Assembly (NCBI GenBank): GCA_039105265.1
Contig: JAPFFF010000021.1
Span: 1,736,001-1,800,000 of the forward strand
Direction: 5' to 3'
Length of the DNA stretch: 64,000 bases
Source: Tritrichomonas musculus
Lineage: Eukaryota > Parabasalia > Tritrichomonadida > Tritrichomonadidae
The position numbers and the translations under genes are program-made. Below, in pieces: positions 47,938 through 58,940 of the stretch (its first letter is position 1; every line of letters starts with the position of its first letter). The notes under the pieces are model-generated. The model saw nothing but the letters and a program-made list of their open reading frames with translations. It had not been told where the DNA came from and searched no databases.

Positions 47938-50040
47938 TCAAATACAAGCAGCGTTTAAGTTTTTAATTGCACGCATAGTAATTTCATATGCCAATGCGTT
48001 ATAACCGTTTTCTGGTATTTTTCCACCAGTCAGTAAATAGTCATCTTCTCCATCTCCTACCTTTTCAACGTAAGCCTCCAAAGTTATGTACGATGTTGGA
48101 TAAGAGCCGTCATTTTTATGCTTTCCTTTGCTGCTTGGTGTCTTTGTTGAATAAAGGTGCAAAACTTCTAAGAAATCGCCGTCAACAGCGCTCATCATTT
48201 CGATGAATCTTCGTCCTTCTTTGAAGAGGGCATTGCTCTTGTAATCGTTCAAATGTTTAAGAAGCATTTCTGCAGCATCTTTGATTTCATCAAAGGCGGT
48301 TTCACGGTCTGCTACTTTTGGAGAGAGACAATTTGATCCATAAGAATGAACCCAAATTTTTTCTAATGATAAAGCTCCACGTGACCAAATTAAAAGTGCT
48401 TTCAAAAGGGCAAAACGAGCTTGTGAATGAGCTTGGTTCCACTTTCTTTGATTGTTGTCCCAGTCACGAAGAGAGCTGAGACCTAAATTGGTCATTCGTT
48501 GGACTTCCGTCATTTTGCATCGCTTATAATCAGATGGTGAAATTTTGAAAGTTTCTAATGTCTTGTCAGTGAGAAGTAGAAAGAGAGCTGTTGTTTCTGC
48601 TCGGCATTCTTCAAAGGCTAATGCAAGATCTCCAAATAATGTATCAAAATTTTCTCCTTTTTCAGTATCATAGCCAAAATTGGAATTTAAATCTTTCCCT
48701 GTGATTAAGCTTTTTTGGCCAGTTTTGTCTTCGTTGATCGAAAAAAGTCTTCCTGATCCATGTCCATATAATTCATGACATGCAATATGGATTTTAGCTA
48801 CTTCTTCTGTGATGTTCTTTTCTTCCTTGGCTGATGGTTGAGCACGAATATTTTTTGAAGCTTGTTGAACGTTAACGAGAGTCATATTTTTGAATCCATC
48901 AACATTAGATATTTCTGTATAGTTGGGGAGATTTATTCCTATAAATTGTCCATTGGTCATATATGAAATAATTTTTAAAGCGTTATATGTGGGAGCTACA
49001 AATGTTTTTCTTTGGTAAAAAGGAGGAAGTGGAAGTAAAGGGAGAATTTCAGTAGATGCATCAACAAATCTTTGTAATTCCTTTGTTGCTTCATAATCAA
49101 CAGCAGCAATAACTGATTCATATTCTGCTCGATTACCAGAGGGATCATGATATTTTTCTACAAAACCTAAGATTGTCTCGACTGGTGGATGTAAATCTTT
49201 TAGCCAGATTTTATTGTAATCAATGTGTTTTAAAATATCACCAGTTTGATAATGTTCAATAAGTTTATCTATCATTTCTTTTTCAATATCACTTGATGTA
49301 AAGTCTTTTGCTTTTTCCAAGAAATGTACTGAACGTTGAAGTACTTCTGAAAATTGACCTTTAATTAAAACAACATCTTTTTCACGGTATGTGCCGATTA
49401 CTTGAGTAGACTTTTCAATAGATGGTATATGAACTTCATATTGTGTTGATGTACGGACCAATCTTGTATTTTCAATTCGTATTTTAGCTTTGGAAAGTAT
49501 TTCATCAATACCTATTTGTTCTTCGTTTGAAAAGTCATGTGGCGAATATAATGGAGATATTCCTGTTGGATACCATCCAAGTTGTGTTATATTTTCCGGT
49601 TCAAGCGAATAAAGATCATTAATACATTTTTGAAGATGAGGCATCGAATTATTATTATATTCTTTAACAAGAGAAATTAATTCCTCTTGAGAAAGACGAG
49701 GAGTAAATTTTTGACTTCCAAATCCAGAATAATTTCCATTATTGTGATAAAAGTATGCCGCATAACTACAAATCGCTGAAATTTGAAAAGATTTATCTCC
49801 TTTATGATTATATGCATCATAAACAATTTCTGTTGGAAGAGAAGGAATAAATTCTCTTAAAAAATTATGAATGTCTAAAGATTCTTTTGAAATTGACGAA
49901 GCTAAAATAGGAAAGCATGCTTGGCCAGCAAGATGCATATAAGTAGCATATTTTTTATCTCGATCAGAAAGCTGTTCAATAATAGTCTCGGTTTTTAAAT
50001 CATAAACTGTTGGATAATATATACGCTTCTCTGTACTCAT
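47938..50040 (-). CDS. DPP3: Dipeptidyl peptidase III (M49 metallopeptidase)
   Basis: 700 residues, the usual length for the family. The zinc motif HExxxGH is HELYGHGSGR (H422, E423, H427), and the second zinc motif EECRAE is near 476-481; both are intact. The enzyme removes dipeptides from the N termini of short peptides in the cytosol, in late protein turnover. No signal peptide is seen, consistent with cytosolic location. Start ATG 50,040 (MSTEKRIYYPTVYDL). Confidence 0.95.
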   Translation of the reverse strand: MSTEKRIYYPTVYDLKTETIIEQLSDRDKKYATYMHLAGQACFPILASSISKESLDIHNFLREFIPSLPTEIVYDAYNHKGDKSFQISAICSYAAYFYHNNGNYSGFGSQKFTPRLSQEELISLVKEYNNNSMPHLQKCINDLYSLEPENITQLGWYPTGISPLYSPHDFSNEEQIGIDEILSKAKIRIENTRLVRTSTQYEVHIPSIEKSTQVIGTYREKDVVLIKGQFSEVLQRSVHFLEKAKDFTSSDIEKEMIDKLIEHYQTGDILKHIDYNKIWLKDLHPPVETILGFVEKYHDPSGNRAEYESVIAAVDYEATKELQRFVDASTEILPLLPLPPFYQRKTFVAPTYNALKIISYMTNGQFIGINLPNYTEISNVDGFKNMTLVNVQQASKNIRAQPSAKEEKNITEEVAKIHIACHELYGHGSGRLFSINEDKTGQKSLITGKDLNSNFGYDTEKGENFDTLFGDLALAFEECRAETTALFLLLTDKTLETFKISPSDYKRCKMTEVQRMTNLGLSSLRDWDNNQRKWNQAHSQARFALLKALLIWSRGALSLEKIWVHSYGSNCLSPKVADRETAFDEIKDAAEMLLKHLNDYKSNALFKEGRRFIEMMSAVDGDFLEVLHLYSTKTPSSKGKHKNDGSYPTSYITLEAYVEKVGDGEDDYLLTGGKIPENGYNALAYEITMRAIKNLNAACI

Positions 50041-50324
50041 GATATTTTTTTATTGGCAAATTCTATACTAGTATTCAAATATTTTGCATGAATGTTAACA
50101 AAAATAACAATTAAGTTGTTTTTTAAATGATTGATTTTTATCTTGAAATTTTTTTCGTAATCATTGATGTATTAGTTAAATTTTATAATTTTACTTAATT
50201 TAATATTTGATTCCTAAAATTATTATTGCATAAGCATTTTGGAATAACGCAATCATTTTGCTACAAGTTATTATCGCTAATCACTTTTTAAAATCTTTTT
50301 AATCGTCCTAATCTTCGTTTCAGA

Positions 50325-53246
50325 ATGTTCTCCTTCTCGCACGTTTATCCGTCATCCCTTTATACTGAAGGACGGAAACCTCGAAACGTGCGAACGAGAG
50401 TTCTCGGTTTTGTACATCCAAAACAGGTTCTTTATCTTGTGATGACATCTCATCAAACAGAAATTCTCCTCGTAGACGAAGATGGAAAATCGCAAACAGT
50501 ACTAGCTTTTAATCGTTATATTGAAATTATATGCGCAGATATTTCTTATGATTTTGATCTTCTAATCTATACAGAACGAATTCCAAATGGCACCAGATTT
50601 TCTTTTAAATCAGTTATGTATCATATTCATTCTTTTTCTGATATTAAAGCTTTTGAAGATAATTCTCCAATCACATCTTTTTTCCTACCAGATATCAATA
50701 ATAATAGCAGCAATATCGCTCAATCAAATTTGACTAAAAAAGAATATCTCTTTGTCAATATAATTGGAAATAGAATTGCATACTTTAGAGCAACTTTTGC
50801 AAATAAAAAACTCCAAATAAAGCAAGAAAGATTAGCATTAAATTTGACAAACTGTAGAAGTTTCTTTTATAATAGCAGTCGAAACCATAGATTAATTTGT
50901 GCGATTACACGAAATAACACAGCATATTTTTATTCTTTTGGCAAAAACAGATATTATTATCATACTTCCTATAAGCTTACATCCTATGAGGCAATTAATT
51001 TTAACAAATATGACTTATTTAATCTTTCAAAAAGTAATTTTGTCAATAGTTCTACAAATAAAAGCAGTGGTGGTTTCAGTATTTTTGGATTTTCAAAAGA
51101 TAAAAATAAGAATAATGTTAAATTTGAAAATAAAGAAAGTATCACAATTTCACCAGAAACATCTGTTAAATTAATGAATGCATATGCAACTCTTCCTCCA
51201 GAATTAGCATTATTGCCATCGGTTCCTTCAAATAATCCATTTTTTCGTTTTTCTAATGGAAATATGTATGTAATTCGACTTATTCCACTACCGAGTTCAA
51301 ATTCAAATTCGAAATCACTTCCAGATAATGATTCAATAGAAGCTTTTTCAACAGCAACAACAACAGCGCCTACATCATTCTGCAAAGATTTTGCTATTAT
51401 TGAACAACTATATAGAGGAGAAGAATTTCCACTTGCATTTACTATTACGATTGCTGAGCAAAGTTACTCGAGGTTGATAGAAGTGCCTAATGTACAGCCT
51501 GATGTACCAATCAATTTTTTAAGTTATGATAATATCGTATTTGCTTTTGTATTAAATTCTTTTGTTGCGATGATTGATTTTATGGCATTTCCACCATCAA
51601 TTTATTTTTTACCACGATGTCTTTCACAAGGTCCTCCAATTGATTCAAACGAAAATCATATTTCAGATTCTCAAAAAGCTTGTTGTGATATTTCATCTAC
51701 TACTGGGAGTTTTACTGTTGACTTGGAGTCAGGTGAAGTTTATCAAATTAAAATATCAATGGACGAAATTCCTGATAATTTACACTTGAATTTTCATGAT
51801 CGTAAACTATTGAAAATATTTGCAACTCTTATCGCTAGACTTCCAAATTGTGTTTCTTTTTCATCTGTAATTAACAAATTGCCAATGAACGAGATCGGAA
51901 CACTTATTTATTTCTTTCATGCTATTTTTCAAATTGGTCTTGCAATGGAATTAAATGGAAAATCAAAATCATCTTCATCAGCTCCATCAAAAGCAATTAA
52001 ACAACCACCTAAATCAAACCCAGTTCATGCATCAAAGATATTTCGGCAAGATAATTTAATTAATACTTCTTTATCATCAAGTTCATCAGCTTCAGGTGGA
52101 GGTATTTCTTTGACTTCCTTTGATGATGCTTCACTTGTAAAAAATTATAATACTCCAAATCAAAGTCAAAACCAAAATTTTACTTATAATAGAAACTATA
52201 ATCATAATTCTAGTAAGCCAAGAATAAAGCATTACGGAAGAACGGTCCATGATTTAGGTGATATGCATCCTCCTTTATCAAAAGAACAACTATCAATGCT
52301 GGAGGAAATGAGTAAAGAATTTCCTTCACATGGAAAATATACTCGTGTTGATTCTTTCCTTTATCTTCTATACCAATTTAGGTCATTGAACGTAAGAGAA
52401 CGCGAAGCTCCTGATGTAGCAATGCATCATCTTCACTCGCAAAATAAATTGTCCCATTTAATTAGAGCAGGTTTGGATGAATGGGAAAAATTATATAAGC
52501 CAAATGAAGCAACAAAATTCATTCTTAATGCAGTTGTAATTAATGAAGCTATTAAAAGTTCAGCACCTTTGATTTCTTGTTTAGAATTAGAAGTTGCTGC
52601 AATGGCTGATTCAATTTGTCCACAGACAATAAGAAATCATCTTAGATGCTCAGCCAAACTCTTTGGAATTTCAGGAGATCGGCTCGATATTGTAGACCAT
52701 AAGAAGAAGAAACGTCATGGGAGAAATTCTACTGTATCTATGAATCTAAAAAGTTTATATAGTTCTTCAAATTCTTTAAATCAAAGTCTTTCGCCTCGTT
52801 CAGGTTCTATTCTTAGAAGGAAAACGTTAACTGGAAGTGTGACTGTCTTTTCATCAAGTAGGCCTATAAGAGGAAAAAGAAATTCTCTTACTTCTTTCCC
52901 ATCTAATATTCAGTCAAAACTTATTAAAATCAAAAAAGGGAATTCCTCTTCAAACTTTTTCAGACAATTGAAATTTATTGAATCAAAAAATAAAGAAAAA
53001 AAGCAAAATACCATAAACTCTATTCCAAAATCATTGGACCCTGAAGTTTTCTGTAAAGTTTTGATGACAAGAGAAGAAGTTGAACTAAGATACTGGTCAA
53101 ATAGGCTTCCTTCTGAATTTAGAGAAATTTTTGGAGGTTCGAAAAATGGATCAGACTCAGAAATTAATAGTATTGTTTTATCTAAATTGACTGAATCACA
53201 ATGGTCTCGGGCTGACACTACTTTTAGTTCTGATTGTATTGATTGA
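50325..53246 (+). CDS. Large beta-propeller-like protein, possibly GSAP/pigeon-like
   Basis: 973 residues. The first ~500 are beta-rich with repeated strands (VLYLVMTSHQTEILLVDEDG; YLFVNIIGNRIAYFRATF; GSFTVDLESGEVYQIKIS), resembling the propeller of gamma-secretase-activating protein/pigeon. I see no single diagnostic motif, so this is tentative. The second half has long Ser/Asn-rich disordered stretches (SSSSSASGGG; NYNTPNQSQNQN) and a helical segment near 650-780. A basic, Ser-rich C-terminal region (RSGSILRRKTLTGS) could be phosphorylated. No membrane segment. Single clean ORF. Confidence 0.55.
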   Translation: MFSFSHVYPSSLYTEGRKPRNVRTRVLGFVHPKQVLYLVMTSHQTEILLVDEDGKSQTVLAFNRYIEIICADISYDFDLLIYTERIPNGTRFSFKSVMYHIHSFSDIKAFEDNSPITSFFLPDINNNSSNIAQSNLTKKEYLFVNIIGNRIAYFRATFANKKLQIKQERLALNLTNCRSFFYNSSRNHRLICAITRNNTAYFYSFGKNRYYYHTSYKLTSYEAINFNKYDLFNLSKSNFVNSSTNKSSGGFSIFGFSKDKNKNNVKFENKESITISPETSVKLMNAYATLPPELALLPSVPSNNPFFRFSNGNMYVIRLIPLPSSNSNSKSLPDNDSIEAFSTATTTAPTSFCKDFAIIEQLYRGEEFPLAFTITIAEQSYSRLIEVPNVQPDVPINFLSYDNIVFAFVLNSFVAMIDFMAFPPSIYFLPRCLSQGPPIDSNENHISDSQKACCDISSTTGSFTVDLESGEVYQIKISMDEIPDNLHLNFHDRKLLKIFATLIARLPNCVSFSSVINKLPMNEIGTLIYFFHAIFQIGLAMELNGKSKSSSSAPSKAIKQPPKSNPVHASKIFRQDNLINTSLSSSSSASGGGISLTSFDDASLVKNYNTPNQSQNQNFTYNRNYNHNSSKPRIKHYGRTVHDLGDMHPPLSKEQLSMLEEMSKEFPSHGKYTRVDSFLYLLYQFRSLNVREREAPDVAMHHLHSQNKLSHLIRAGLDEWEKLYKPNEATKFILNAVVINEAIKSSAPLISCLELEVAAMADSICPQTIRNHLRCSAKLFGISGDRLDIVDHKKKKRHGRNSTVSMNLKSLYSSSNSLNQSLSPRSGSILRRKTLTGSVTVFSSSRPIRGKRNSLTSFPSNIQSKLIKIKKGNSSSNFFRQLKFIESKNKEKKQNTINSIPKSLDPEVFCKVLMTREEVELRYWSNRLPSEFREIFGGSKNGSDSEINSIVLSKLTESQWSRADTTFSSDCID

Positions 53247-54348
53247 TTTTTATATGTTATTATTTATTTTTATGAATTTTGATTGATACTATATTTTTAT
53301 TAACTAGGTTCAAATCTAAGCGTATTTTAAGCACTTGGTAAGTACAAAAGCGGTATTTTTCATAATACAATTACAATTTTTCTGGATATTTTAGAAAATT
53401 TTGATTTGTTGCAAGTGGAGGAAAAATGAAATATATATTTTGTATTTTATATACTATATTCAATAGCTCTAAAATGTGAGTATTATTTAAATTAATTAAT
53501 ACTATTCTTACAAAAAGTCAGTAAGAATCAAGTCATGTTTAACTTATTTTTGATTCTTTATTTTATCTAGTAATTATCAGGACGTCCAAAATTTCATAAT
53601 ACATGTGTTGCATTGAAATTTATCTGACGATGAAAAAAATATGCTATTTTTTTTTTTTTTTTTTTTGTTCCTGATCGTCAAAAATGCCCCCGTGAATTTG
53701 TATTTATATTTATAATGAAAAATAAAATTAAATATATTATATGTTTTTTATTTTAAAATAAATAATGTAATAGAAATATTTTCTTTCTCTTTTTGAAAAC
53801 AATCTTGCTAATCTCTTTTTATGAGTATTCTTTATATATGTTTCTGTATGTTAAATATGATTTTTTTGGTTTTTTACATATCTTATATAGTAACTTTTAC
53901 CAGATAATCCAGTTCATTATAATAGAAAAAAAAAAAAGATTTTTCCAATTTTGTTTAATTAGTATTAATTAATACTAATTACAAAAATTTTGAATAATTT
54001 TTTGACAATAGAAAATTATTGTTTTTTAATCGAAAATATAAATACAATTTTATTTATAATCATACCTAATAATATATACAACACATAATATTTCATTTGA
54101 AAGTTTTTGAATATAGATAAATAGTCTATAATATGGAATAATTGAAAATATTACTTAATTAAATATTAATTTTTGGTTAATAATTTTAGAAAATATCATA
54201 TTTAATAATTAAAATCATATAAATAATTTAAATGTTGAGATAAATTAAAAATAAAGATTAAAATATTGAATAATTTACACATTATATTTTCTGAGTATAA
54301 ACCTCTAGGTTCTCATAAATTTTTTCTTTGTCAAAATTCTTTCAAAAA
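53247..54348. other. Gene-free AT-rich spacer
   Basis: About 1.1 kb with very high A+T, a T run at 53,647-53,666 and no protein-like ORF. Upstream region of the next gene. Confidence 0.65.
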
Positions 54349-57141
54349 ATGGAGAGTAATACTATAAATATTTATGAAAAAATACAAGAGACACAGATAG
54401 GAATTCAATCAAAAATGTCTTTCACCCAAATGTTGGATGAGCACTCATTTGAATTCAATTGTGATCTTTTTGAGAGTAACTATCTTACTCATTTAATTGC
54501 AGACAAAATGCATTATGCACGAATTTTGATGATTCACTCTTTAGCACAACCAAAACAAAATATTATTAATATTAGCAAAAAAATAACGCTTTTTCATAAC
54601 AAGATAAATGAAACAATAGTTAATGTAAATGAAGTATCAAACTTATCTAATCTTAAAAGATTATCAGAAAATTTAAAAAAATTGAAATTGCAAGAAAAGT
54701 TAGATTCATCGCTAGCTGATATAGTTTCGTTGAGTACAATTCCTTCTCTGTTTTTGATGTTTTTGGAAAAAAAAGTATTTCAATCATTTATTCAGTTCAT
54801 TGGAGATTTAGAGTATGAAGACGAAAAAGGTAATATTTATCATGACTTACAAATTACATTTTGTCGATCTCTTTTTGTTTCACCAATGTTTCTCAATTTT
54901 TCAAATCACGTTTTTTATCCAATTTTCAGCAAATATTTTAATGGAGAATTCCAATTTTTTTCAGAAAAAAATATTAAAGAAATTCAAACCCAAATTTTAC
55001 AATCTTTTACAGCAAATCTTAAATATTTACCCTCTTTTATTAACGATTTCCTTCAAATAATGGGATCTCAATATAAATTGCAAATTTCAACTATTCTTCA
55101 AAAAAATTTCTTTGAACCTATGTATCATTTCCCTTCCTTATTTATGGTTACGGATCCATTTTATAATGTTGATAAAATCAAAAAGCAATTCATTGATCCA
55201 CTTTTGCCGAAGATATTTAACCCATTAATTAAAAAATTTTCAGATATAATCGAAAATAACAATATTGCATATAATTCATATCTGAATACACAATTTTTAT
55301 TAATGTATCATTCATTTAAACCAAGTATTCAAGTAATTGATATTATAGACATTGCTGTAAATACCAAAATAACTGGCATTCTAGAAGGAAAAGAACCTTC
55401 TGAAGTAAGTTTTAATTTCGATGAATATGTTTTATATAAAAATGACGTTTGTTTTGATATGAATAATGATGATATGGACCAACAATTTGAAATACTTAGT
55501 AAAACTCGTGTCGGAAGAAATGATTATGATGGTCATTTCAGGAAATTGATTAAAGAATCACCACCTATTCCATCAACATATCATAATCCAAAAGCAGGAA
55601 AAGATTTTAGATCTTTCTTTTTCAAAATTATTGATAACTCTTTGATTGACAAGTTTAATCCTTTTGTTAGTTCTAAAGACAAACTTACATATTTATTCCT
55701 TAAAAAAGGATTATTTATTAAGCAAGATAGTATAGAAGAAAAGTTTGATTTAATGATTAAAAATCACAGTGAAATAATCGATGCTGTTTCAGGAATTGAA
55801 CGATTAAAATCCCAAGCAGTTCAATATTTTACTAAAAAAGAAAAAGTATTTGAAGAAATAAAAACGCTGCTAATTACTATTTTAACTGAAAAGATTGAAA
55901 TAGAAGATTTCTTTAAAAAATCTCTGGCAACTTTTAAAATCGATAAAATATTAGCAAGCAAAGATGAATATAACGAACTTTTCATTAAATATTATAAATT
56001 TTGCTATGATAAGACAACAGAAATTATTTCTATTAATAATGAAACCGATCTAACTTGTCTTTATTTACGTATTTTTGCGCATAGATTTTATACTAATCTT
56101 AATTTTAATTTATATATATCGCGTCGACGTGATTTAATTAAATATGACAATTTATTTTATACATTCGTAACAACTAACTTTGAGAAAGTTATTGATTTTA
56201 TAACGAAAGAAAAAGATACACCAAAGCTTGTACACAATATTTTGGCCAATATATTTTCAATTAAAAGGCATGCTCTCAAGCTTAAAAATGCATTAGAAGA
56301 TAATTCAAATCCATATGAAAAATTTATTAATGTTTCTGGTGTATGCGACGCATTTACTAGAGAATTTGGTGTAGATGATAAAGATTTAAAGATTTCTCTT
56401 AGATTAATCCTCTTTTCTTATTCCAATTCTCAGCATTTATGCTCAGCTCTTGCTTATATTTATGAATTTTTACATTATAAGCCAAAAGAAGGTGAAATTA
56501 GTCCTTTTTATAATTCTTTTACGAGCATAACTGAGTTGGCCCAATTTAATTTGGTTTTAATCTATAATGATTTGATGCCCTCTTATCAAATTCCTTTTCA
56601 TTACATATTCAAAACGCCTTATGAATATGTTGAATTTATAATTTCGGGAGATAATACTGAAAATATTGTCAATACTTTTAATACAGTTATGAAAAGCACT
56701 AAATGTTTGGAAAAAGTTTTGAAAGATGACGAAAAAATTGATTTTATTCAAAGAATTAATCGAGAAAACATTGAATTGCATATTTCTGTTTCTAGTAACA
56801 ATTTTTGTTTTAAAGATATAACAATTAAAGTTTTTAAGGATCTCGAATCAATTCGTTTTGATGATCTTCCTAATTATTACATACGTTGGGGATTTTACGG
56901 TACATCTGCTGCTAATTTTTCACTTTCCGTTAGATATAATGAAGAAAAATTCAGTCATTTAGATAAGCTCGCCATTAAATTTATTGTTCCTCAGGAAAAT
57001 GTAAATAAACAGAATTTGGCTAGATATAGGTATGGCAATAATACATTAGAAAGGAATGAGAATTCGTTGTCACTACTAATGTATAATTTCATTGAGGAAA
57101 ATGAAATTCCTGACTTGAGTAATGTTCGTTTGAAGAAATAA
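54349..57141 (+). CDS. Large helical protein of unknown function
   Basis: 930 residues from ATG 54,349 (MESNTINIYEKIQ); the longer frame opens with TTG. Almost entirely helical by composition, Lys/Asn/Phe/Ile-rich. Segments such as DLQITFCRSLFVSPMF (~180) and the C-terminal YIYEFLHY to LAQFNLVLIYNDLMPSYQ region (~700-745) are reminiscent of RasGAP/VPS9-type GTPase regulators of trichomonads, but I see no arginine finger or other decisive motif. Probably a cytosolic small-GTPase regulator or scaffold; low certainty on function, high on the gene itself. Confidence 0.8.
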   Translation: MESNTINIYEKIQETQIGIQSKMSFTQMLDEHSFEFNCDLFESNYLTHLIADKMHYARILMIHSLAQPKQNIINISKKITLFHNKINETIVNVNEVSNLSNLKRLSENLKKLKLQEKLDSSLADIVSLSTIPSLFLMFLEKKVFQSFIQFIGDLEYEDEKGNIYHDLQITFCRSLFVSPMFLNFSNHVFYPIFSKYFNGEFQFFSEKNIKEIQTQILQSFTANLKYLPSFINDFLQIMGSQYKLQISTILQKNFFEPMYHFPSLFMVTDPFYNVDKIKKQFIDPLLPKIFNPLIKKFSDIIENNNIAYNSYLNTQFLLMYHSFKPSIQVIDIIDIAVNTKITGILEGKEPSEVSFNFDEYVLYKNDVCFDMNNDDMDQQFEILSKTRVGRNDYDGHFRKLIKESPPIPSTYHNPKAGKDFRSFFFKIIDNSLIDKFNPFVSSKDKLTYLFLKKGLFIKQDSIEEKFDLMIKNHSEIIDAVSGIERLKSQAVQYFTKKEKVFEEIKTLLITILTEKIEIEDFFKKSLATFKIDKILASKDEYNELFIKYYKFCYDKTTEIISINNETDLTCLYLRIFAHRFYTNLNFNLYISRRRDLIKYDNLFYTFVTTNFEKVIDFITKEKDTPKLVHNILANIFSIKRHALKLKNALEDNSNPYEKFINVSGVCDAFTREFGVDDKDLKISLRLILFSYSNSQHLCSALAYIYEFLHYKPKEGEISPFYNSFTSITELAQFNLVLIYNDLMPSYQIPFHYIFKTPYEYVEFIISGDNTENIVNTFNTVMKSTKCLEKVLKDDEKIDFIQRINRENIELHISVSSNNFCFKDITIKVFKDLESIRFDDLPNYYIRWGFYGTSAANFSLSVRYNEEKFSHLDKLAIKFIVPQENVNKQNLARYRYGNNTLERNENSLSLLMYNFIEENEIPDLSNVRLKK

Positions 57142-57329
57142 ATGTTAAATTATTTTGCAAATATTTTAGTTTTTATTTTTATTATTTCATAATTCTTATT
57201 TATATTGCTGTTTTGCTTCTTATGTATATATAGTTGTTTTAATTAAAATAAAAGAGGCAGGAGAGTTTTAAGATATATTAATAAATCGACCAAATATTGA
57301 TTCAAATTTCTTATTTTGATAGAAGTTAA

Positions 57330-58661
57330 ATGGGAATTTCCCCAAGCGCCAGTAATGTTGCAGATAATTTACCTTCAGATTTTCCAAAAGATGTCGTCTT
57401 TTTTCATCTAACAAATTTAACCAATACGTGCTATTGTAATAGTGTTCTTCAAACTTTTCTTTTTTCTAATGACGTTGCAGGTTATTTTTTGAATTTAATT
57501 AGTATATGCAATATATTCCCAAACAACTTAAAAAATACGCCACTTTTTAATTTTCTTTTAATATATAATAAAAAACTTCAATATGACAAATCTTTATTAT
57601 CTCAAGATAATGATAATGTTGATATAGACAAAAAAAATTCAATTTCTCGTGATATTTATATTCGTCCATCAGCATTCCTTGAATCTATTTATCATGAAAC
57701 TAGTCAATTTGTTAGAAATCAGCAAAATGATTCTCATGAATTTTTACTTTATCTGATTTCATCATTTGATAAAACAATTTCTCAGCTTAAAAAGTTTTAT
57801 TTAACAGAAGGAAGTAATTCAAATACTGTGAAACTACAAGCAGAAAACAAAACTGAAAGCATTGATAATAATTGTCCAAATAGCAATGTTGATAATGAAA
57901 AAGTTTCATCTCATAATGATAATGCTCAAAAAGAAAATAATGATAGTAGTATAAATAACGATGATAAAAATAATGATGGAATCATCAAAAAAATAAAATC
58001 AATTCAGCTTTTTTCATTGTTATTTGAAGGAAAACGTTCATCAAGTTTCGAGTGCGCTTACTGTCATCAAATTCAAGAAAAAATCGAGAAATTCACTTAT
58101 CTTGATATTAGTATTCCCCTGGAAAACAATAATAAGCAATTGGATCTCCAAAAATTAATTGATTTTTCGCTCGATCCGGATAATATCAGTGCAGATGAAG
58201 GTTGGGTTTGTGATAATTGTAAAAAGAAAGGTGTTAATGTTGAAATTACTTCTTATATCAAAAATATTCCTCCGACCCTTCTCATTCAGCTTCAGCGTTT
58301 CAAATACAGCAAACAAACAAAAATAATGGAAAAAATCAATAAATATGTGAAAATTCAAAATGAAATTCATTTAAATAGCGGAGATGGGCCTAAAAAATAT
58401 AAATTGCATACAATTATTTGCCATATAGGAGGATCCCTTTATCAAGGCCATTTTGTTGCAATTCATCGAGTTCCTAGAGACAAATCAGATATTGATTCAG
58501 ATACGAATAATTCATCAAAAGCAGGAGATTACTATATTTTGGCAAGTGATTCAACAGTGAAATTAGTTGATCAAATGACAGTTCATTCTTTAATCAAAGG
58601 TCAAACTCAAGATGGCTCTTCTTATACACCTTATGTACTATTATATGAAATCTCGAATTAA
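57330..58661 (+). CDS. Ubiquitin-specific protease (USP, C19), USP12/46-like
   Basis: 443 residues with the full USP core. Cys box NLTNTCYCNS (C34), NDSHEFLLYLISS, fingers with paired CxxC (CAYC and CDNC), the ISYIKNIPPTL-like strand followed by LQRFKYS, His box YQGHFVAIHR (H374), and the final ASDSTVKLVD with the third catalytic acid near 407. It removes ubiquitin from proteins. A ~60-residue Asn/Asp-rich insertion lies between the Q/DE box and the fingers. The N terminus MGISPSAS fits an N-myristoylation signal, suggesting membrane attachment. Confidence 0.92.
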   Translation: MGISPSASNVADNLPSDFPKDVVFFHLTNLTNTCYCNSVLQTFLFSNDVAGYFLNLISICNIFPNNLKNTPLFNFLLIYNKKLQYDKSLLSQDNDNVDIDKKNSISRDIYIRPSAFLESIYHETSQFVRNQQNDSHEFLLYLISSFDKTISQLKKFYLTEGSNSNTVKLQAENKTESIDNNCPNSNVDNEKVSSHNDNAQKENNDSSINNDDKNNDGIIKKIKSIQLFSLLFEGKRSSSFECAYCHQIQEKIEKFTYLDISIPLENNNKQLDLQKLIDFSLDPDNISADEGWVCDNCKKKGVNVEITSYIKNIPPTLLIQLQRFKYSKQTKIMEKINKYVKIQNEIHLNSGDGPKKYKLHTIICHIGGSLYQGHFVAIHRVPRDKSDIDSDTNNSSKAGDYYILASDSTVKLVDQMTVHSLIKGQTQDGSSYTPYVLLYEISN

Positions 58662-58940
58662 AATATTAATTATGTTTTATGAGATTCTGCATCTAATAGT
58701 CATTTGTTTATAATATATTTTACTTCATTTTTTGTTTTTAATTATAAGTAAATATTTAGATATTAAATGCAGAAAAATTTATTCTTAATAATTAACACGC
58801 CAATACTCAATTAATGTCTGTTTGATATTTGTATAAATGTTGTTATTTTTTTTTCCATTATCTAGTAAATTATATTAAATCTGAATTTTAATTAAATATA
58901 GGACTGCGTATAAATAATGATGAGTTTAATAAAAATAAAA

